A stretch of 12,076 nucleotides of DNA from Opitutus sp. GAS368. Lineage in GTDB: Bacteria > Verrucomicrobiota > Verrucomicrobiia > Opitutales > Opitutaceae. Positions 1 to 7,441 of this stretch are shown here, piece after piece. The stretch lies in NCBI GenBank assembly GCA_945862035.1, contig CAMAXB010000066.1, positions 1-12,076 of the forward strand, written 5' to 3'. The notes beneath the pieces are model-generated. The model saw nothing but the letters and a program-made list of their open reading frames with translations. It searched no databases and was not told the DNA's origin. Made by a program: the position numbers and the translations under genes. Every line of letters starts with the position of its first letter. Position 1 is the stretch's first letter.

Positions 1-51
1 ACGATTTCTGCTTTGCGTCGGACCGGCTTTGCCTGAGCGTCAATCCGTTCC

Positions 52-2061
52 ATGGATTTCTCCCTCGACAGCCGTCGCGTGCCCGACGGCGTTCCCCCGA
101 TTGACTTTCGCGCCTCGCTCAATGACGAGCAGTACGCCGCTGTGACCGCCCCCGCCGGCCCGTTGCTGGTGCTGGCGGGAGCCGGCTCCGGCAAGACGCG
201 CACGCTCACCTATCGCGTTGCCTACCTGTTGTCCCAAGGCGTGAGGCCCGGGGAAATTCTCCTCCTTACGTTCACCAACAAGGCGGCCAAGGAGATGCTG
301 CACCGCGTGCAGGACCTCACTGGCGTGGAGCCGGGGCGTTTCTGGGGCGGCACCTTTCACTCCCTCGGCCACCGGGCCCTGCGCATGTTCGGCGAGGCCA
401 TCCAGCTACCCAAGACGTTCACCATTCTCGACGCCGACGAATCCGAGAGCCTGCTCAAGCAGGCAGTCGAGGAAAGCGACCGCCTGTTCTTCAAGGACAA
501 GACCAACCCCCGGCCCGGCCCGCTCTTCAGTGTGCTTTCGCTCGCGCGCAACACTCAGCTGAGCTTGGCCGACACCGTCACCAAGTCCTTCCCGCACTAC
601 GCCGAGATTTCCCACCGCCTGCCCGCCTTCGCTGAGGCGTATGCCAAGAAGAAACGCGAGCAGGCCGTCTGCGACTATGACGATCTGCTGGAATACTGGC
701 TCGATCTCCTGACCAAGGCACCCGAGGTCGCCGCCTACTTCGCCCAGCGTTTCCGCTACGTCCTCGTCGACGAGTACCAGGACACCAACACGATCCAGGC
801 CCAGATCATCGACGCCATCGCTCCGCATCACTGCGTCATGGCCGTTGGTGACGACGCCCAGTGCATCTACTCCTGGCGCGGCGCCGATTTCGAAAACATC
901 ATGTCCTTCCCCGACCGGCACCCGGGGACGGTCATCCACCGGATCGAGACCAACTACCGGTCAACGCCGCAGATCCTCAATCTTGCCAATGGCGTGCTGG
1001 AGGCGCAGCCCAAAGGCCGGCACTTCGACAAGGAACTCCGGGCCGCCCGCGCCAATTCGCAGAAGCCCATGGTCGTGCAAACCATGGATGATCGCGAACA
1101 GGCCGAGTTCGTGCTCAAGCGCATCCGCGCGCTGACTGAGGACGAGGGTGTGGCCGCCAACGAGATCGCGATCCTCTACCGCTCGCATTTCCTCGCCCTA
1201 GAGGTGCAACTGGGACTTTCCCGCGCCGGCGTGCCCTATCACATCACCAGCGGCGTGAAGTTCTTCGAGCGCCAGCATGTGCGCGACCTGATCGCGCTGC
1301 TGCGCTTTGTCTACAACCCCAGTGACGAGCTGGCCTGGCAGCGCATCGCCATCCTCCTGCCGAAGATCGGCGAGAAGGGCGCCCAGAAAATCCATGCCAC
1401 CGCCCGTGAGCACGCCCAGATGATGAAGCGCGATTTTATCGATGTGCTCGCGACGGATGACGTGAAGTCGAAAGTCGCGAAGGACGCCAAGCCCGACTGG
1501 GACCATTTCTGCGCCTCGCTCGCCCAGACCGCCGCGACCATGCGCGCGGGCACCCCGGCCGACACGGTCACGACAAGCATCGAGGGCTGGTATGGCGACT
1601 ACCTCAAGGGCGCCTTTGCCGACTACGTCGATCGCCTCGACGAGTTGAAGGCGCTGGTGGGCTTTGCCGGCCGCTACGAGACGATGCAGGATTTCCTGGC
1701 CCAGATCGTCCTGCTGAACAGCGAGACCAGCGACCGGCAGGTCGATCCGGAGGCCGAGGCCATCAAGCTCACCACGGTGCACCAGGCGAAAGGCCTCGAG
1801 TACGATGTCGTCTTCGTCATCGGCCTGGCCGACGGACAGTTTCCCGGACGACGCTCGATCGAGGCCGGCGATGTCGAGGAGGAGCGCCGGCTCTTCTATG
1901 TCGCGGTTACCCGCGCGAAGAATGAGCTCTACCTCTGCTACCCCAAGGTCGCGACCCGCGCGGGCCCGGGCGGTATGCTGCTCACCCCGAGCCGCTTCAT
2001 CACCGAGCTGCGCCCCGAACTCTACGAGCCCCTGCGCATCAAGCGCAACTACGGCTGGTAG
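52..2061 (+). CDS. UvrD/PcrA/Rep-family ATP-dependent DNA helicase (SF1A)
   Basis: Encodes a 669-residue 3'-5' superfamily 1 helicase that unwinds DNA during repair or replication restart in the cytoplasm. All family motifs are visible in order: Q-motif LNDEQYAAV (23-31), Walker A GAGSGKT (43-49), motif Ia TFTNKAA (73-79), Ib TFHSLGHR (101-108), Walker B VDEYQD (239-244), motif III GDDAQCIYSWRGA (266-278), motif IV NYRS (301-304), motif V LTTVHQAKGLEYDVV (573-587) and motif VI ERRLFYVAVTRAK (611-623). It ends about 45 residues after motif VI, so it lacks the longer C-terminal tail by which PcrA binds RNA polymerase, and is slightly short for UvrD. The ATG at 52 leaves a 22-residue lead before the Q-motif; no clear ribosome binding site precedes it. 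It is convergent with the caspase gene. The family is certain; whether it is the UvrD, PcrA or Rep orthologue is not, so no symbol is given. Confidence 0.95.
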   Translation: MDFSLDSRRVPDGVPPIDFRASLNDEQYAAVTAPAGPLLVLAGAGSGKTRTLTYRVAYLLSQGVRPGEILLLTFTNKAAKEMLHRVQDLTGVEPGRFWGGTFHSLGHRALRMFGEAIQLPKTFTILDADESESLLKQAVEESDRLFFKDKTNPRPGPLFSVLSLARNTQLSLADTVTKSFPHYAEISHRLPAFAEAYAKKKREQAVCDYDDLLEYWLDLLTKAPEVAAYFAQRFRYVLVDEYQDTNTIQAQIIDAIAPHHCVMAVGDDAQCIYSWRGADFENIMSFPDRHPGTVIHRIETNYRSTPQILNLANGVLEAQPKGRHFDKELRAARANSQKPMVVQTMDDREQAEFVLKRIRALTEDEGVAANEIAILYRSHFLALEVQLGLSRAGVPYHITSGVKFFERQHVRDLIALLRFVYNPSDELAWQRIAILLPKIGEKGAQKIHATAREHAQMMKRDFIDVLATDDVKSKVAKDAKPDWDHFCASLAQTAATMRAGTPADTVTTSIEGWYGDYLKGAFADYVDRLDELKALVGFAGRYETMQDFLAQIVLLNSETSDRQVDPEAEAIKLTTVHQAKGLEYDVVFVIGLADGQFPGRRSIEAGDVEEERRLFYVAVTRAKNELYLCYPKVATRAGPGGMLLTPSRFITELRPELYEPLRIKRNYGW

Positions 2062-2090
2062 GCTGTCGGTAACAGGCCCCGCTTGGACTC

Positions 2091-2234
2091 GAGCATTTTC
2101 AGCAAAACGGTAGCCGTAATAAAATCGGCAGAACGGGCGCGCCCGAGGCACGCCCCTGCGACGGAAACGAGCTGATTGTAGGGGCGTGCCTTGTGCACAC
2201 CTTCCGTTTGACTACCGTCTTGTTTGAAATGCTC
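2091..2234. repeat. 144-bp nested imperfect palindrome (MITE/REP-like element)
   Basis: The outer arms 2091-2113 and 2212-2234 are inverted copies matching at 19 of 23 positions by my alignment; each outer end reads GAGCAT inward. Inside lies a perfect 12-bp inverted repeat, AGGCACGCCCCT at 2146-2157 against its complement at 2180-2191. The flanks between outer and inner arms also partly correspond (AACGG near 2132 against CCGTT near 2204), so the whole element reads as one diverged palindrome with an insertion of about 15 nt in the left half. It starts 29 nt after the helicase stop and its last base is the first base of the caspase stop triplet (2234-2236). It could act as a two-way transcription terminator, and it looks like a dispersed non-coding repeat. 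I see no target-site duplication and no transposase. Confidence 0.7.
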
Positions 2235-4816
2235 TAGCGGTTGCGTCGAAAGACCACGTCGTAGGGAGCAATGCTACCGCGATCGACGACGAGCTTTTGA
2301 TATCCGAGATTCGTGCTCGTGCTCACGTAGTCCTCGGAAGTGCTCTTGCCTTTGACTTCGGCCCGGTAGCACTCGGCGATGTAGTGCGACATCTCCAAGG
2401 CCGTCAGTTCGCCGTCCCCATTTTCATCGGCATAGCGCTCCGTCAGGCTGTCAGCGAAGAAGACGGAGAGGTAGCCGCCAGCGCGAAATTTTGCGGCGAC
2501 CGCCGATGTCACGTCCTCCTCGGATGAAAACAATCCCATGCGCCCCGGGGCTGAGATCACGTCCTTGGAAAATCCACCGCTAAAACAGGAATCAAGGACG
2601 AGGAGCTGCCGCCCGGCACGCACGGTGCCAAGTAGCTCGTTCAAATCGTCGTCGATCAACCCCTCGTCGGTGAACTCGAGCGTTTCGTCAAGCCCGTCAG
2701 GATCAGCCCGGTCGAAGCCCGTTGGACGGGGCTGCCGACCGCCATGACCCGAGAAGAAGATCACCAGAGTGTCACGGGCCGTCGCCCGCGCAGCAATCCC
2801 GCGCACGGCACTGACGAATGCTTCGCGGGTTGCGGCGGCATTCTGAAGCAGGACGGCATTGTCCGCAACCATACGAGTGGAGCGGAGCATCGCGTCACGA
2901 ACCCGCACCGCGTCGCGGTCGGTGTAAGCGAGATCGCTGGCGCGGCCACCATACTCACTGATTCCGACAAAGATGCCATAAATTTGGCCTGAACCAGCAT
3001 CGACGAACGAGCTGGGCGCACTCGACGGCAGCACACGTGCCACGGACAACTCGTAGTCACCCGTCTCGTCTGATTCGAAAGAAGTTACGTGAACGCGGTA
3101 GCGGCCTGCCTCCTCGATGGGTATCTCGATCCGCGAACGATGAACGTCACCGTCGAAATCGTCGTTCTCAATCTCGCGTCCACCCGGGGTCGTGACGACC
3201 AGATAGGTGTCAAAGCCAGGCCCACGGAGGTCGATGGCCACAGACTGGCCGAGCGGTGCCTCAAAAGCGTAAACGTCGGAATAGCCGTGATCGGCAAGCT
3301 TTAGATCGCCGCCTTCCAACGCGCCCCGGCGTGACTCGCCCAAGTCCAGCACAATGAGATCGCGGGATGGCGAGGCCGTCGTGTCCAACTCCTCAATCGA
3401 TACGGAAAGCTCGTATCCGCCCTTCTCACCTTTTTTGTAGGACGTCACATACACCGTGTATTCGCCTGCCTCGGCTACCGTGTGCTCGATTCGGCTGCGG
3501 CTCGACGAGCCTTCATGGTCATCGTTATCCACCACCTCGCCGCTGGGACTCCGTAAAGCCAAGTAGGGGTCAAAGTCGGCCGAAGAAAGATCCAGCACGA
3601 TTCGATTGCCCGGCGTGACGGAGAGCGGAAATCTGTCGGCCAGCTCACCGCCCGGAAGCACGGTGTCACCCTCAGACAAACGACCTGACTCCGAGCGAAG
3701 GCGCGGACCCTCTGCCTCACCTGATCGTCGCGTGAGCACGTACTCGTATCCGCCGGTCAAACCAGCCTTGTAGGTCGTAACGCTGACGGTGTAGGTCCCG
3801 CTTTGCTCCAGCGTCGCCGAGATCTGCGACCAGGCCGAGCTGCCTTCATGGTCATCATTGTCCTGCTGCGAACCGCCTCCGGGAGGATGAAGGATGAGAT
3901 AGGGATCAAAATCATCCGAGCGAAGATCGAGCACAATTCGTTCGCCCGCCACACCCTCGAAGGTGAACCGGTCAAGGTACTCGCCGGAGGTGAGAGTCGG
4001 ATCCCCCTTCTCAAGGCGGCCGGTCTCACGCACCACTCGGGCCGAGGATGCTGATTCGCTACTCTCAGCGGGAAGCTCAAGCACATAGGACCCGGTCTGG
4101 GCCTTCTCGAAGGTGGTGACGAGGACGCGATGGGTGCCGCTCTCCTTCAAGGTGAGTTCGAGGCGCGCATGCGCAGAGCTGGACTCGAAATCGTCGTTAT
4201 CCACTTGCTCGCCGGTCGGAGGACGCAGGATGAGGTAGGGATCAAATTCGTCGGAACGCAGGTCGAGGACCACCTTATCGCCAGCTCGGCCCTCGAAGGT
4301 GTACTCGTCGCGAAACTCCCCTGAACTAAGCGTGCGATCTCCGGATTCCAATCGTCCGCGCTCAATCCGTCCACGACCGGTTGTCAGGGCTTCAGGAAGT
4401 TCCAGGAGGTACGCACCCGACTCTTCCTTCTTGAATGACGTCACCGAAACGCGATAGGTGCCCGCCGCGTTCAACGTGAACTCAAGTCGCGAGCGCTGCG
4501 CACTGCCTTCAAAGTCGTCGTTCTCGAGCGTCTTGCCGTCGGGACCGCGCACGAGAAGAAAGGGATCGAAATCCGTCGATTGCAGATCGATCACGACCTT
4601 GTCGCCCACGCGGCCCTCGAAGGTGTAGTCGTCTTTGTACTCGCCCCCACTCAGCGTGGCGTCGCCAGAGGCTAGGCGTCCTTCAATTGTACGGGCCGTG
4701 ACACCGGGAAGAAACAAAACCAAGGCGCCGACCACAAAAACAGAGACGGAACACAGAGCCTTCATGAGAGAGATTATCCGGATCCTGCCGATTCGTTTCA
4801 TCGCGTCGAGCCGCAA
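2234..4816 (-). CDS. Secreted caspase-like (C14) peptidase with five tandem PPC-type domains
   Basis: 860 residues. The N-terminus is a basic stretch followed by a hydrophobic core (about 20-40, ending LPGVTA), a signal peptide, so the mature protein should be periplasmic or extracellular. Five repeats of about 100 residues follow (43-140, 150-248, 263-362, 374-472, 493-592). Each carries GxLxxGD near its start, a central DFDPYL/ENDD-type acidic loop and a GxYxVxVTS strand, as in pre-peptidase C-terminal (PPC) beta-sandwich domains. The caspase/metacaspase domain spans about 611-850, with catalytic His691 in SGHGG and Cys744 in DSCFSGG, so it should be active. Residues 797-808 form an EF-hand-type loop (D-x-N-x-DG-x-L-xxx-E), suggesting calcium binding. 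Substrates are unknown. The reading starts at TTG (4816), which has an AGGAG 6 nt upstream; ATG at 4801 or 4765 would also retain the signal peptide. The coding sequence looks less GC-rich than its neighbours, which may mean transfer; this is an impression, not a count. Confidence 0.9.
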   Translation of the reverse strand: MRLDAMKRIGRIRIISLMKALCSVSVFVVGALVLFLPGVTARTIEGRLASGDATLSGGEYKDDYTFEGRVGDKVVIDLQSTDFDPFLLVRGPDGKTLENDDFEGSAQRSRLEFTLNAAGTYRVSVTSFKKEESGAYLLELPEALTTGRGRIERGRLESGDRTLSSGEFRDEYTFEGRAGDKVVLDLRSDEFDPYLILRPPTGEQVDNDDFESSSAHARLELTLKESGTHRVLVTTFEKAQTGSYVLELPAESSESASSARVVRETGRLEKGDPTLTSGEYLDRFTFEGVAGERIVLDLRSDDFDPYLILHPPGGGSQQDNDDHEGSSAWSQISATLEQSGTYTVSVTTYKAGLTGGYEYVLTRRSGEAEGPRLRSESGRLSEGDTVLPGGELADRFPLSVTPGNRIVLDLSSADFDPYLALRSPSGEVVDNDDHEGSSSRSRIEHTVAEAGEYTVYVTSYKKGEKGGYELSVSIEELDTTASPSRDLIVLDLGESRRGALEGGDLKLADHGYSDVYAFEAPLGQSVAIDLRGPGFDTYLVVTTPGGREIENDDFDGDVHRSRIEIPIEEAGRYRVHVTSFESDETGDYELSVARVLPSSAPSSFVDAGSGQIYGIFVGISEYGGRASDLAYTDRDAVRVRDAMLRSTRMVADNAVLLQNAAATREAFVSAVRGIAARATARDTLVIFFSGHGGRQPRPTGFDRADPDGLDETLEFTDEGLIDDDLNELLGTVRAGRQLLVLDSCFSGGFSKDVISAPGRMGLFSSEEDVTSAVAAKFRAGGYLSVFFADSLTERYADENGDGELTALEMSHYIAECYRAEVKGKSTSEDYVSTSTNLGYQKLVVDRGSIAPYDVVFRRNR
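3041..4690 (-). repeat. Five tandem PPC-type domain repeats within the caspase gene
   Basis: Five in-frame copies of a module of roughly 100 residues, with successive GxL-xxGD starts at residues 46, 154, 266, 378 and 498 (spacing 108, 112, 112 and 120). Copies 1-4 resemble each other most, sharing blocks such as DFDPYL, NDD and GxxRSR/AR. Copy 5, next to the protease domain, is the most divergent (FDTYLVV, GDVHRSR). The gradient suggests duplication of an ancestral unit, with copy 5 the oldest or under separate constraint. Confidence 0.85.
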
Positions 4817-4822
4817 CCCAAT

Positions 4823-4827
4823 CTCCT
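4823..4827 (-). promoter_or_regulatory. Ribosome binding site favouring the TTG start of the caspase gene
   Basis: On the minus strand this reads AGGAG, 6 nt before the TTG at 4816-4814. The in-frame ATG at 4801 would be 21 nt from it, and the ATG at 4765 has only a pyrimidine-rich leader (AATCTCTCTC). The spacing therefore favours the rare TTG start. Confidence 0.55.
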
Positions 4828-4964
4828 GCGGCCCGATGAGCTCACTTCATCAACCGCGCCGCACCCTGATCCGAAAGAGCCCCTCCCCTCAAGCGAAGCG
4901 ACGGCTGGTGAACCGTCCAGAGCACGATTTGCCACCGGCCAGTACGGGCCGCTGCCCAATCCCT

Positions 4965-4985
4965 GTGTCACGCAATACGTGACAC
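4965..4985. promoter_or_regulatory. Perfect 8-bp hairpin / dyad, possible operator
   Basis: GTGTCACG (4965-4972) and CGTGACAC (4978-4985) are exact reverse complements around a 5-nt loop, CAATA. The near-symmetrical 21-bp dyad lies about 150 bp upstream of the caspase start, so it could be a repressor operator or an RNA hairpin. No U-tract follows on either strand, so it is not a standard intrinsic terminator. The regulator, if any, is unknown. Confidence 0.4.
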
Positions 4986-5049
4986 TTGTCCCAGGTGCCC
5001 GCGTGGTGTCGCGAGGGATGCCCTGCGGGACCGCCGGGGCCGGGCCGAA

Positions 5050-5291
5050 GGGATTTTCGTCGCCGGTGAGATCTCCCTGCCGCCCGGAAGGAGGCGGGCC
5101 TCCCCGTCCCGGGCGCCAACCGTGAGCAAGTCGCCCCGCCCCGCATTCCCGTCGTCGCGGCCACTGACGTAGTCGCGGCTGTAAGCGACGTCGGGTCGGT
5201 TTACTGCAACCCGTTCAAGGGCGATCATCGCCCTGCGCTGAGAATCCCGCTGGTCAACGCGCTCCCGCGCGAGGCCAAGGTCGAGATGTAA
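5050..5291 (+). pseudogene. RidA (YjgF/YER057c/UK114) family remnant, frameshifted
   Basis: Two fragments in different frames resemble RidA, the enamine/imine deaminase that clears reactive 2-aminoacrylate. The first (from about 5056, frame of base 5056) reads FVAGEISLPPGR, like the family's FVSGQIPLDPATG beta-strand. The second, one frame over and open to a TAA at 5289-5291, ends GDHRPALRIPLVNALPREAK then VEM, like the family C-terminus (GDHRPART...LPREAKVEIE). Between them the usual central helices are shortened, and the family's Asn/Arg pocket context is not intact (the Arg of RPART reads Leu). No plausible start with a binding site precedes it. I read this as a decayed gene by eye; the C-terminal match is the strong part and the N-terminal match is weaker. 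Confidence 0.5.
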
Positions 5292-5321
5292 ATCCTCGCG
5301 GCCACGCCACCTGAGGAACGC

Positions 5322-5414
5322 AACCTTAACCACGGATTACACGGATTGACATGGATCCAAACCCAAAGCGTTCGAATTCCACCAGCGATCATCCGCGTTA
5401 TCCGCGGGAAGGTT
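5322..5414. repeat. Imperfect inverted repeat of the ACCACGGATTACACGGAT type
   Basis: Arms 5322-5346 and 5391-5414 are inverted copies with about 20 of 25 positions matching and one gap. Each arm itself contains a doubled ATCCG(C/T)G unit. A further 9-bp inverted pair, GACATGGAT (5348-5356) and ATCCATGTC (5446-5454), suggests the element may extend to about 5454. From memory, sequences like this recur in intergenic DNA of many bacterial genomes. It lies just past the 3' end of the aldo/keto reductase gene, where it may help end transcription. Confidence 0.6.
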
Positions 5415-5479
5415 CGATGGATCGAATCCACTGGGGTGAGTTCGTATCCATGTCTGATGTCGCCTCACCCGGTACCTGG

Positions 5480-6472
5480 TTATTTGAGGATCAGCTCAAT
5501 CTTCGCGATCTCGTCAGCGCTGAGTGCGGAGGTGGCGAAGGCCCCGTACAAGTCGTCGATCTGGGCGACGCGGCTGGCGCCGATCAGGACGGTTGTCACC
5601 TCGGGGCGCCGGAGAATCCACAGGACCGCGAGTTGCGCGAGCGTGTTGCCCCGCGCGGAAGCGATCGCGTTGAGTGCGCGGAGCTGGTCGACCAGCTGTG
5701 ACGTGATACCCTCGGCCTTAAGGAAAATGCTGCCCTTGCCCGCTCGCGAATCAGCCGGAATCCCGGCGAGGTAGCGATCGGTCAAAAGACCCTGGGCAAG
5801 CGGCGAAAACGGAATGCAGCCCGCGCCCAGCTCGGTCAGCGCCGGGAGCAGCGCCCCCTCGGGCTCGCGGACAAACATGCTGTACTTGGGCTGGTGAATC
5901 AGGAGCGGCACGCCGAGGTCCTTGAGGATCGCGGCCGCGCGGCGAGTCTGCTCCGCGTTGTAGTTGGAGAGGCCGGCGTAAAGCGCCTTCCCGCTGCGCA
6001 CGGCGTGGGCGAGCGCGCCCATCGACTCTTCCAGCGGGGTGGCGGGATCCGGGCGGTGGTGATAAAAGATGTCGACGTAGTCCAAGCCCATGCGCTTCAG
6101 GCTCTGGTCGAGCGACGCGAGCAGGTTCTTGCGCGAGCCCCATTCGCCGTAAGGACCGTCCCACATGCGGTAGCCCGCCTTGCTCGAGATGATGAGCTCG
6201 TCGCGGTGCGCCGAGAAATCCTCGCGCAACAACCGCCCAAAGTTGATCTCCGCCGACCCGGGCGGAGGCCCATAGTTATTGGCGAGATCGAAGTGCGTGA
6301 TGCCGAGATCAAAGGATCGGCGCAGCATCGCCCGCTGATTCTCCAGCGGATCAACACCCCCGAAATTGTGCCACAGACCCAGCGCCAAGCGGGGCAGCAT
6401 TAGGCCACTGCGCCCGCAGCGGGCATAGGGAATCGCGGAGTACCGGTCGGGACGGGGCACGTAGGTCGTCAT
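5480..6472 (-). CDS. gpr: Aldo/keto reductase, Gpr/YghZ-like (L-glyceraldehyde 3-phosphate reductase)
   Basis: 330 residues, collinear with E. coli YghZ/Gpr (AKR14) over its whole length. Shared blocks include CGRSG near the start, GLWHNFG (32-38), THFDLANNYGPPPGSAE (59-75), GYRMWDGPYGEWGSRK (100-115), SLKRMGLDYVDIFYHHRPDP (124-143) and VLIGAS (295-300). The catalytic tetrad is present as Asp62, Tyr67, Lys98 and His139. The family uses NADPH to reduce small aldehydes such as L-glyceraldehyde 3-phosphate and methylglyoxal in the cytoplasm, a detoxification role. The ATG start at 6472 matches the YghZ N-terminus; no Shine-Dalgarno is visible. It is divergent from the dienelactone hydrolase pseudogene with 89 bp between the starts, so the two probably once shared a control region. 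The symbol rests on recalled similarity. Confidence 0.92.
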   Translation of the reverse strand: MTTYVPRPDRYSAIPYARCGRSGLMLPRLALGLWHNFGGVDPLENQRAMLRRSFDLGITHFDLANNYGPPPGSAEINFGRLLREDFSAHRDELIISSKAGYRMWDGPYGEWGSRKNLLASLDQSLKRMGLDYVDIFYHHRPDPATPLEESMGALAHAVRSGKALYAGLSNYNAEQTRRAAAILKDLGVPLLIHQPKYSMFVREPEGALLPALTELGAGCIPFSPLAQGLLTDRYLAGIPADSRAGKGSIFLKAEGITSQLVDQLRALNAIASARGNTLAQLAVLWILRRPEVTTVLIGASRVAQIDDLYGAFATSALSADEIAKIELILK

Positions 6473-6547
6473 GGGACCAGCAGTCCAACGTCACGGGGGG
6501 CGCACGGCCAGCCACATTCTTCGACTCGCCCCGGAACTGATTTCGTT

Positions 6548-6552
6548 GAGGA
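6548..6552 (+). promoter_or_regulatory. Surviving ribosome binding site of the dienelactone hydrolase pseudogene
   Basis: GAGGA, 9 nt before the CTG at 6562 that stands where the start codon would be expected. Its retention together with a full-length collinear frame suggests the gene was lost recently. Confidence 0.4.
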
Positions 6553-6561
6553 CTCCGCACC

Positions 6562-7350
6562 CTGACGATCCACGAGCCCGAGGTGGCCGAACTTGCCACG
6601 CCGAACGGTCCGAGGCGGACTTGTGTTTATCGTCCAACTGCGCCCGGCCGCTACCCTGGGATTCTTCTCTCTTCGGAAATCTTTCAGGTCACCGCACCGA
6701 TTTGACGCACTGCGGCGATCCTGGCTGGACATGGCTTCATCGTTGCCGTTCCGAAGATCGACCGTGAATTCCTGCCTGCGGGCACCGTCCTGGTCTACGA
6801 TTAGGACGGCGCGGATCGCGGCAACGAGCTCAAGACGACCAAGGAACTCAGCAGCTACGACGCCGATGCCCAGGCTGCCCTCGCCGCTCTCGCCGCCCAT
6901 CAGCAAGGGACCGGCCGGGTGGGCATGATGGGCATCTGCATCGGCGGACACCTCGCCTTCCGCGCCGCGATGAACACGGAGGTGGCGGCGGCGGTCTGCT
7001 GCTACGCGACGGATATCCACAAGCGCAGCCTCGCGCAGGGGATGAACGAAAACTCGCTTGACCGTATCAAGGACATCAAGGGCGAGCTCATGATGATCTG
7101 GGGACGCCAGGATCCGCACGTGCCCGCAGAGGGCCGCGCGACGGTCTACGCCGCGCTGGCCGCCGCGGGGACTCATTTCACCTGGCACGAGTTCACCGGT
7201 GCGCACGCCTTCCTGCGCGACGAGGGATATCGCTACGACGCGGAACCCGCGCACCACTACCTTGGACAGGCCGTGCAGGTCTTCCGTCGCAAGCTCGGCG
7301 AAGGAGACCTCCGCGCGGTCACGGGCGGGGCCAGCCAGACCAAGGACTGA
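6562..7350 (+). pseudogene. Dienelactone hydrolase family protein, inactivated by two in-frame stops
   Basis: One continuous frame of 262 codons matches a dienelactone hydrolase (alpha/beta hydrolase; in the type enzyme it opens dienelactone during chlorocatechol degradation). The expected start is CTG (6562), followed by TIHEPEVAELATPNGP. TGA interrupts at 6703-6705 within VTAPI*RTAAILAGHGF, and TAG at 6802-6804 within LVYD*DGADRGNELK. Family-specific blocks remain: SEIFQV before the first stop, then GICIGGH with nucleophile Cys126, Asp184 in GRQDPHV and His215 in GAHAF (numbering from the CTG), so the catalytic triad codons are intact. No frameshift is needed. Both stops are one transition from sense codons expected at those sites (CGA to TGA, CAG to TAG). 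An ATG at 6919 opens a 143-residue intact tail starting just before the nucleophile, too short to fold as a hydrolase. Sequencing error is the main alternative. Confidence 0.85.
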
Positions 7351-7441
7351 AGCACGGGCGCAATCGCGGACCTTGGGTGGGTAGGTCCAGTCGCGGCGGA
7401 AGGTGACGCCAACCCACCGCCACGACGAGGAATGCTGCGCC

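Larger units (their letters stand above)
4817..5049. other. Intergenic stretch upstream of the caspase gene
   Basis: I see no convincing gene here; reading frames in the stretch have no recognisable domain. It must hold the caspase promoter, but I find no clean -35/-10 pair. It contains the 8-bp-stem hairpin at 4965-4985 and runs into the RidA remnant. Confidence 0.5.

Noticed and set aside
1198..2151. 317-codon minus-strand frame opposite the helicase
   Set aside because: It is antisense to conserved helicase motifs V and VI and has no recognisable domain; a GC-driven shadow frame.
6703..6804. Stop-codon recoding (selenocysteine at TGA, pyrrolysine at TAG) in the dienelactone hydrolase gene
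   Set aside because: Neither stop sits at a catalytic Cys position, two different stops plus a lost ATG point to decay, and I see no obvious SECIS-like hairpin directly after the TGA.
7376..7418. Inverted repeat GGTGGGT / ACCCACC between the dienelactone hydrolase pseudogene and the coiled-coil gene, as a terminator
   Set aside because: Only 7 bp with a loop of about 29 nt and no T-tract; expected by chance in DNA this GC-rich.
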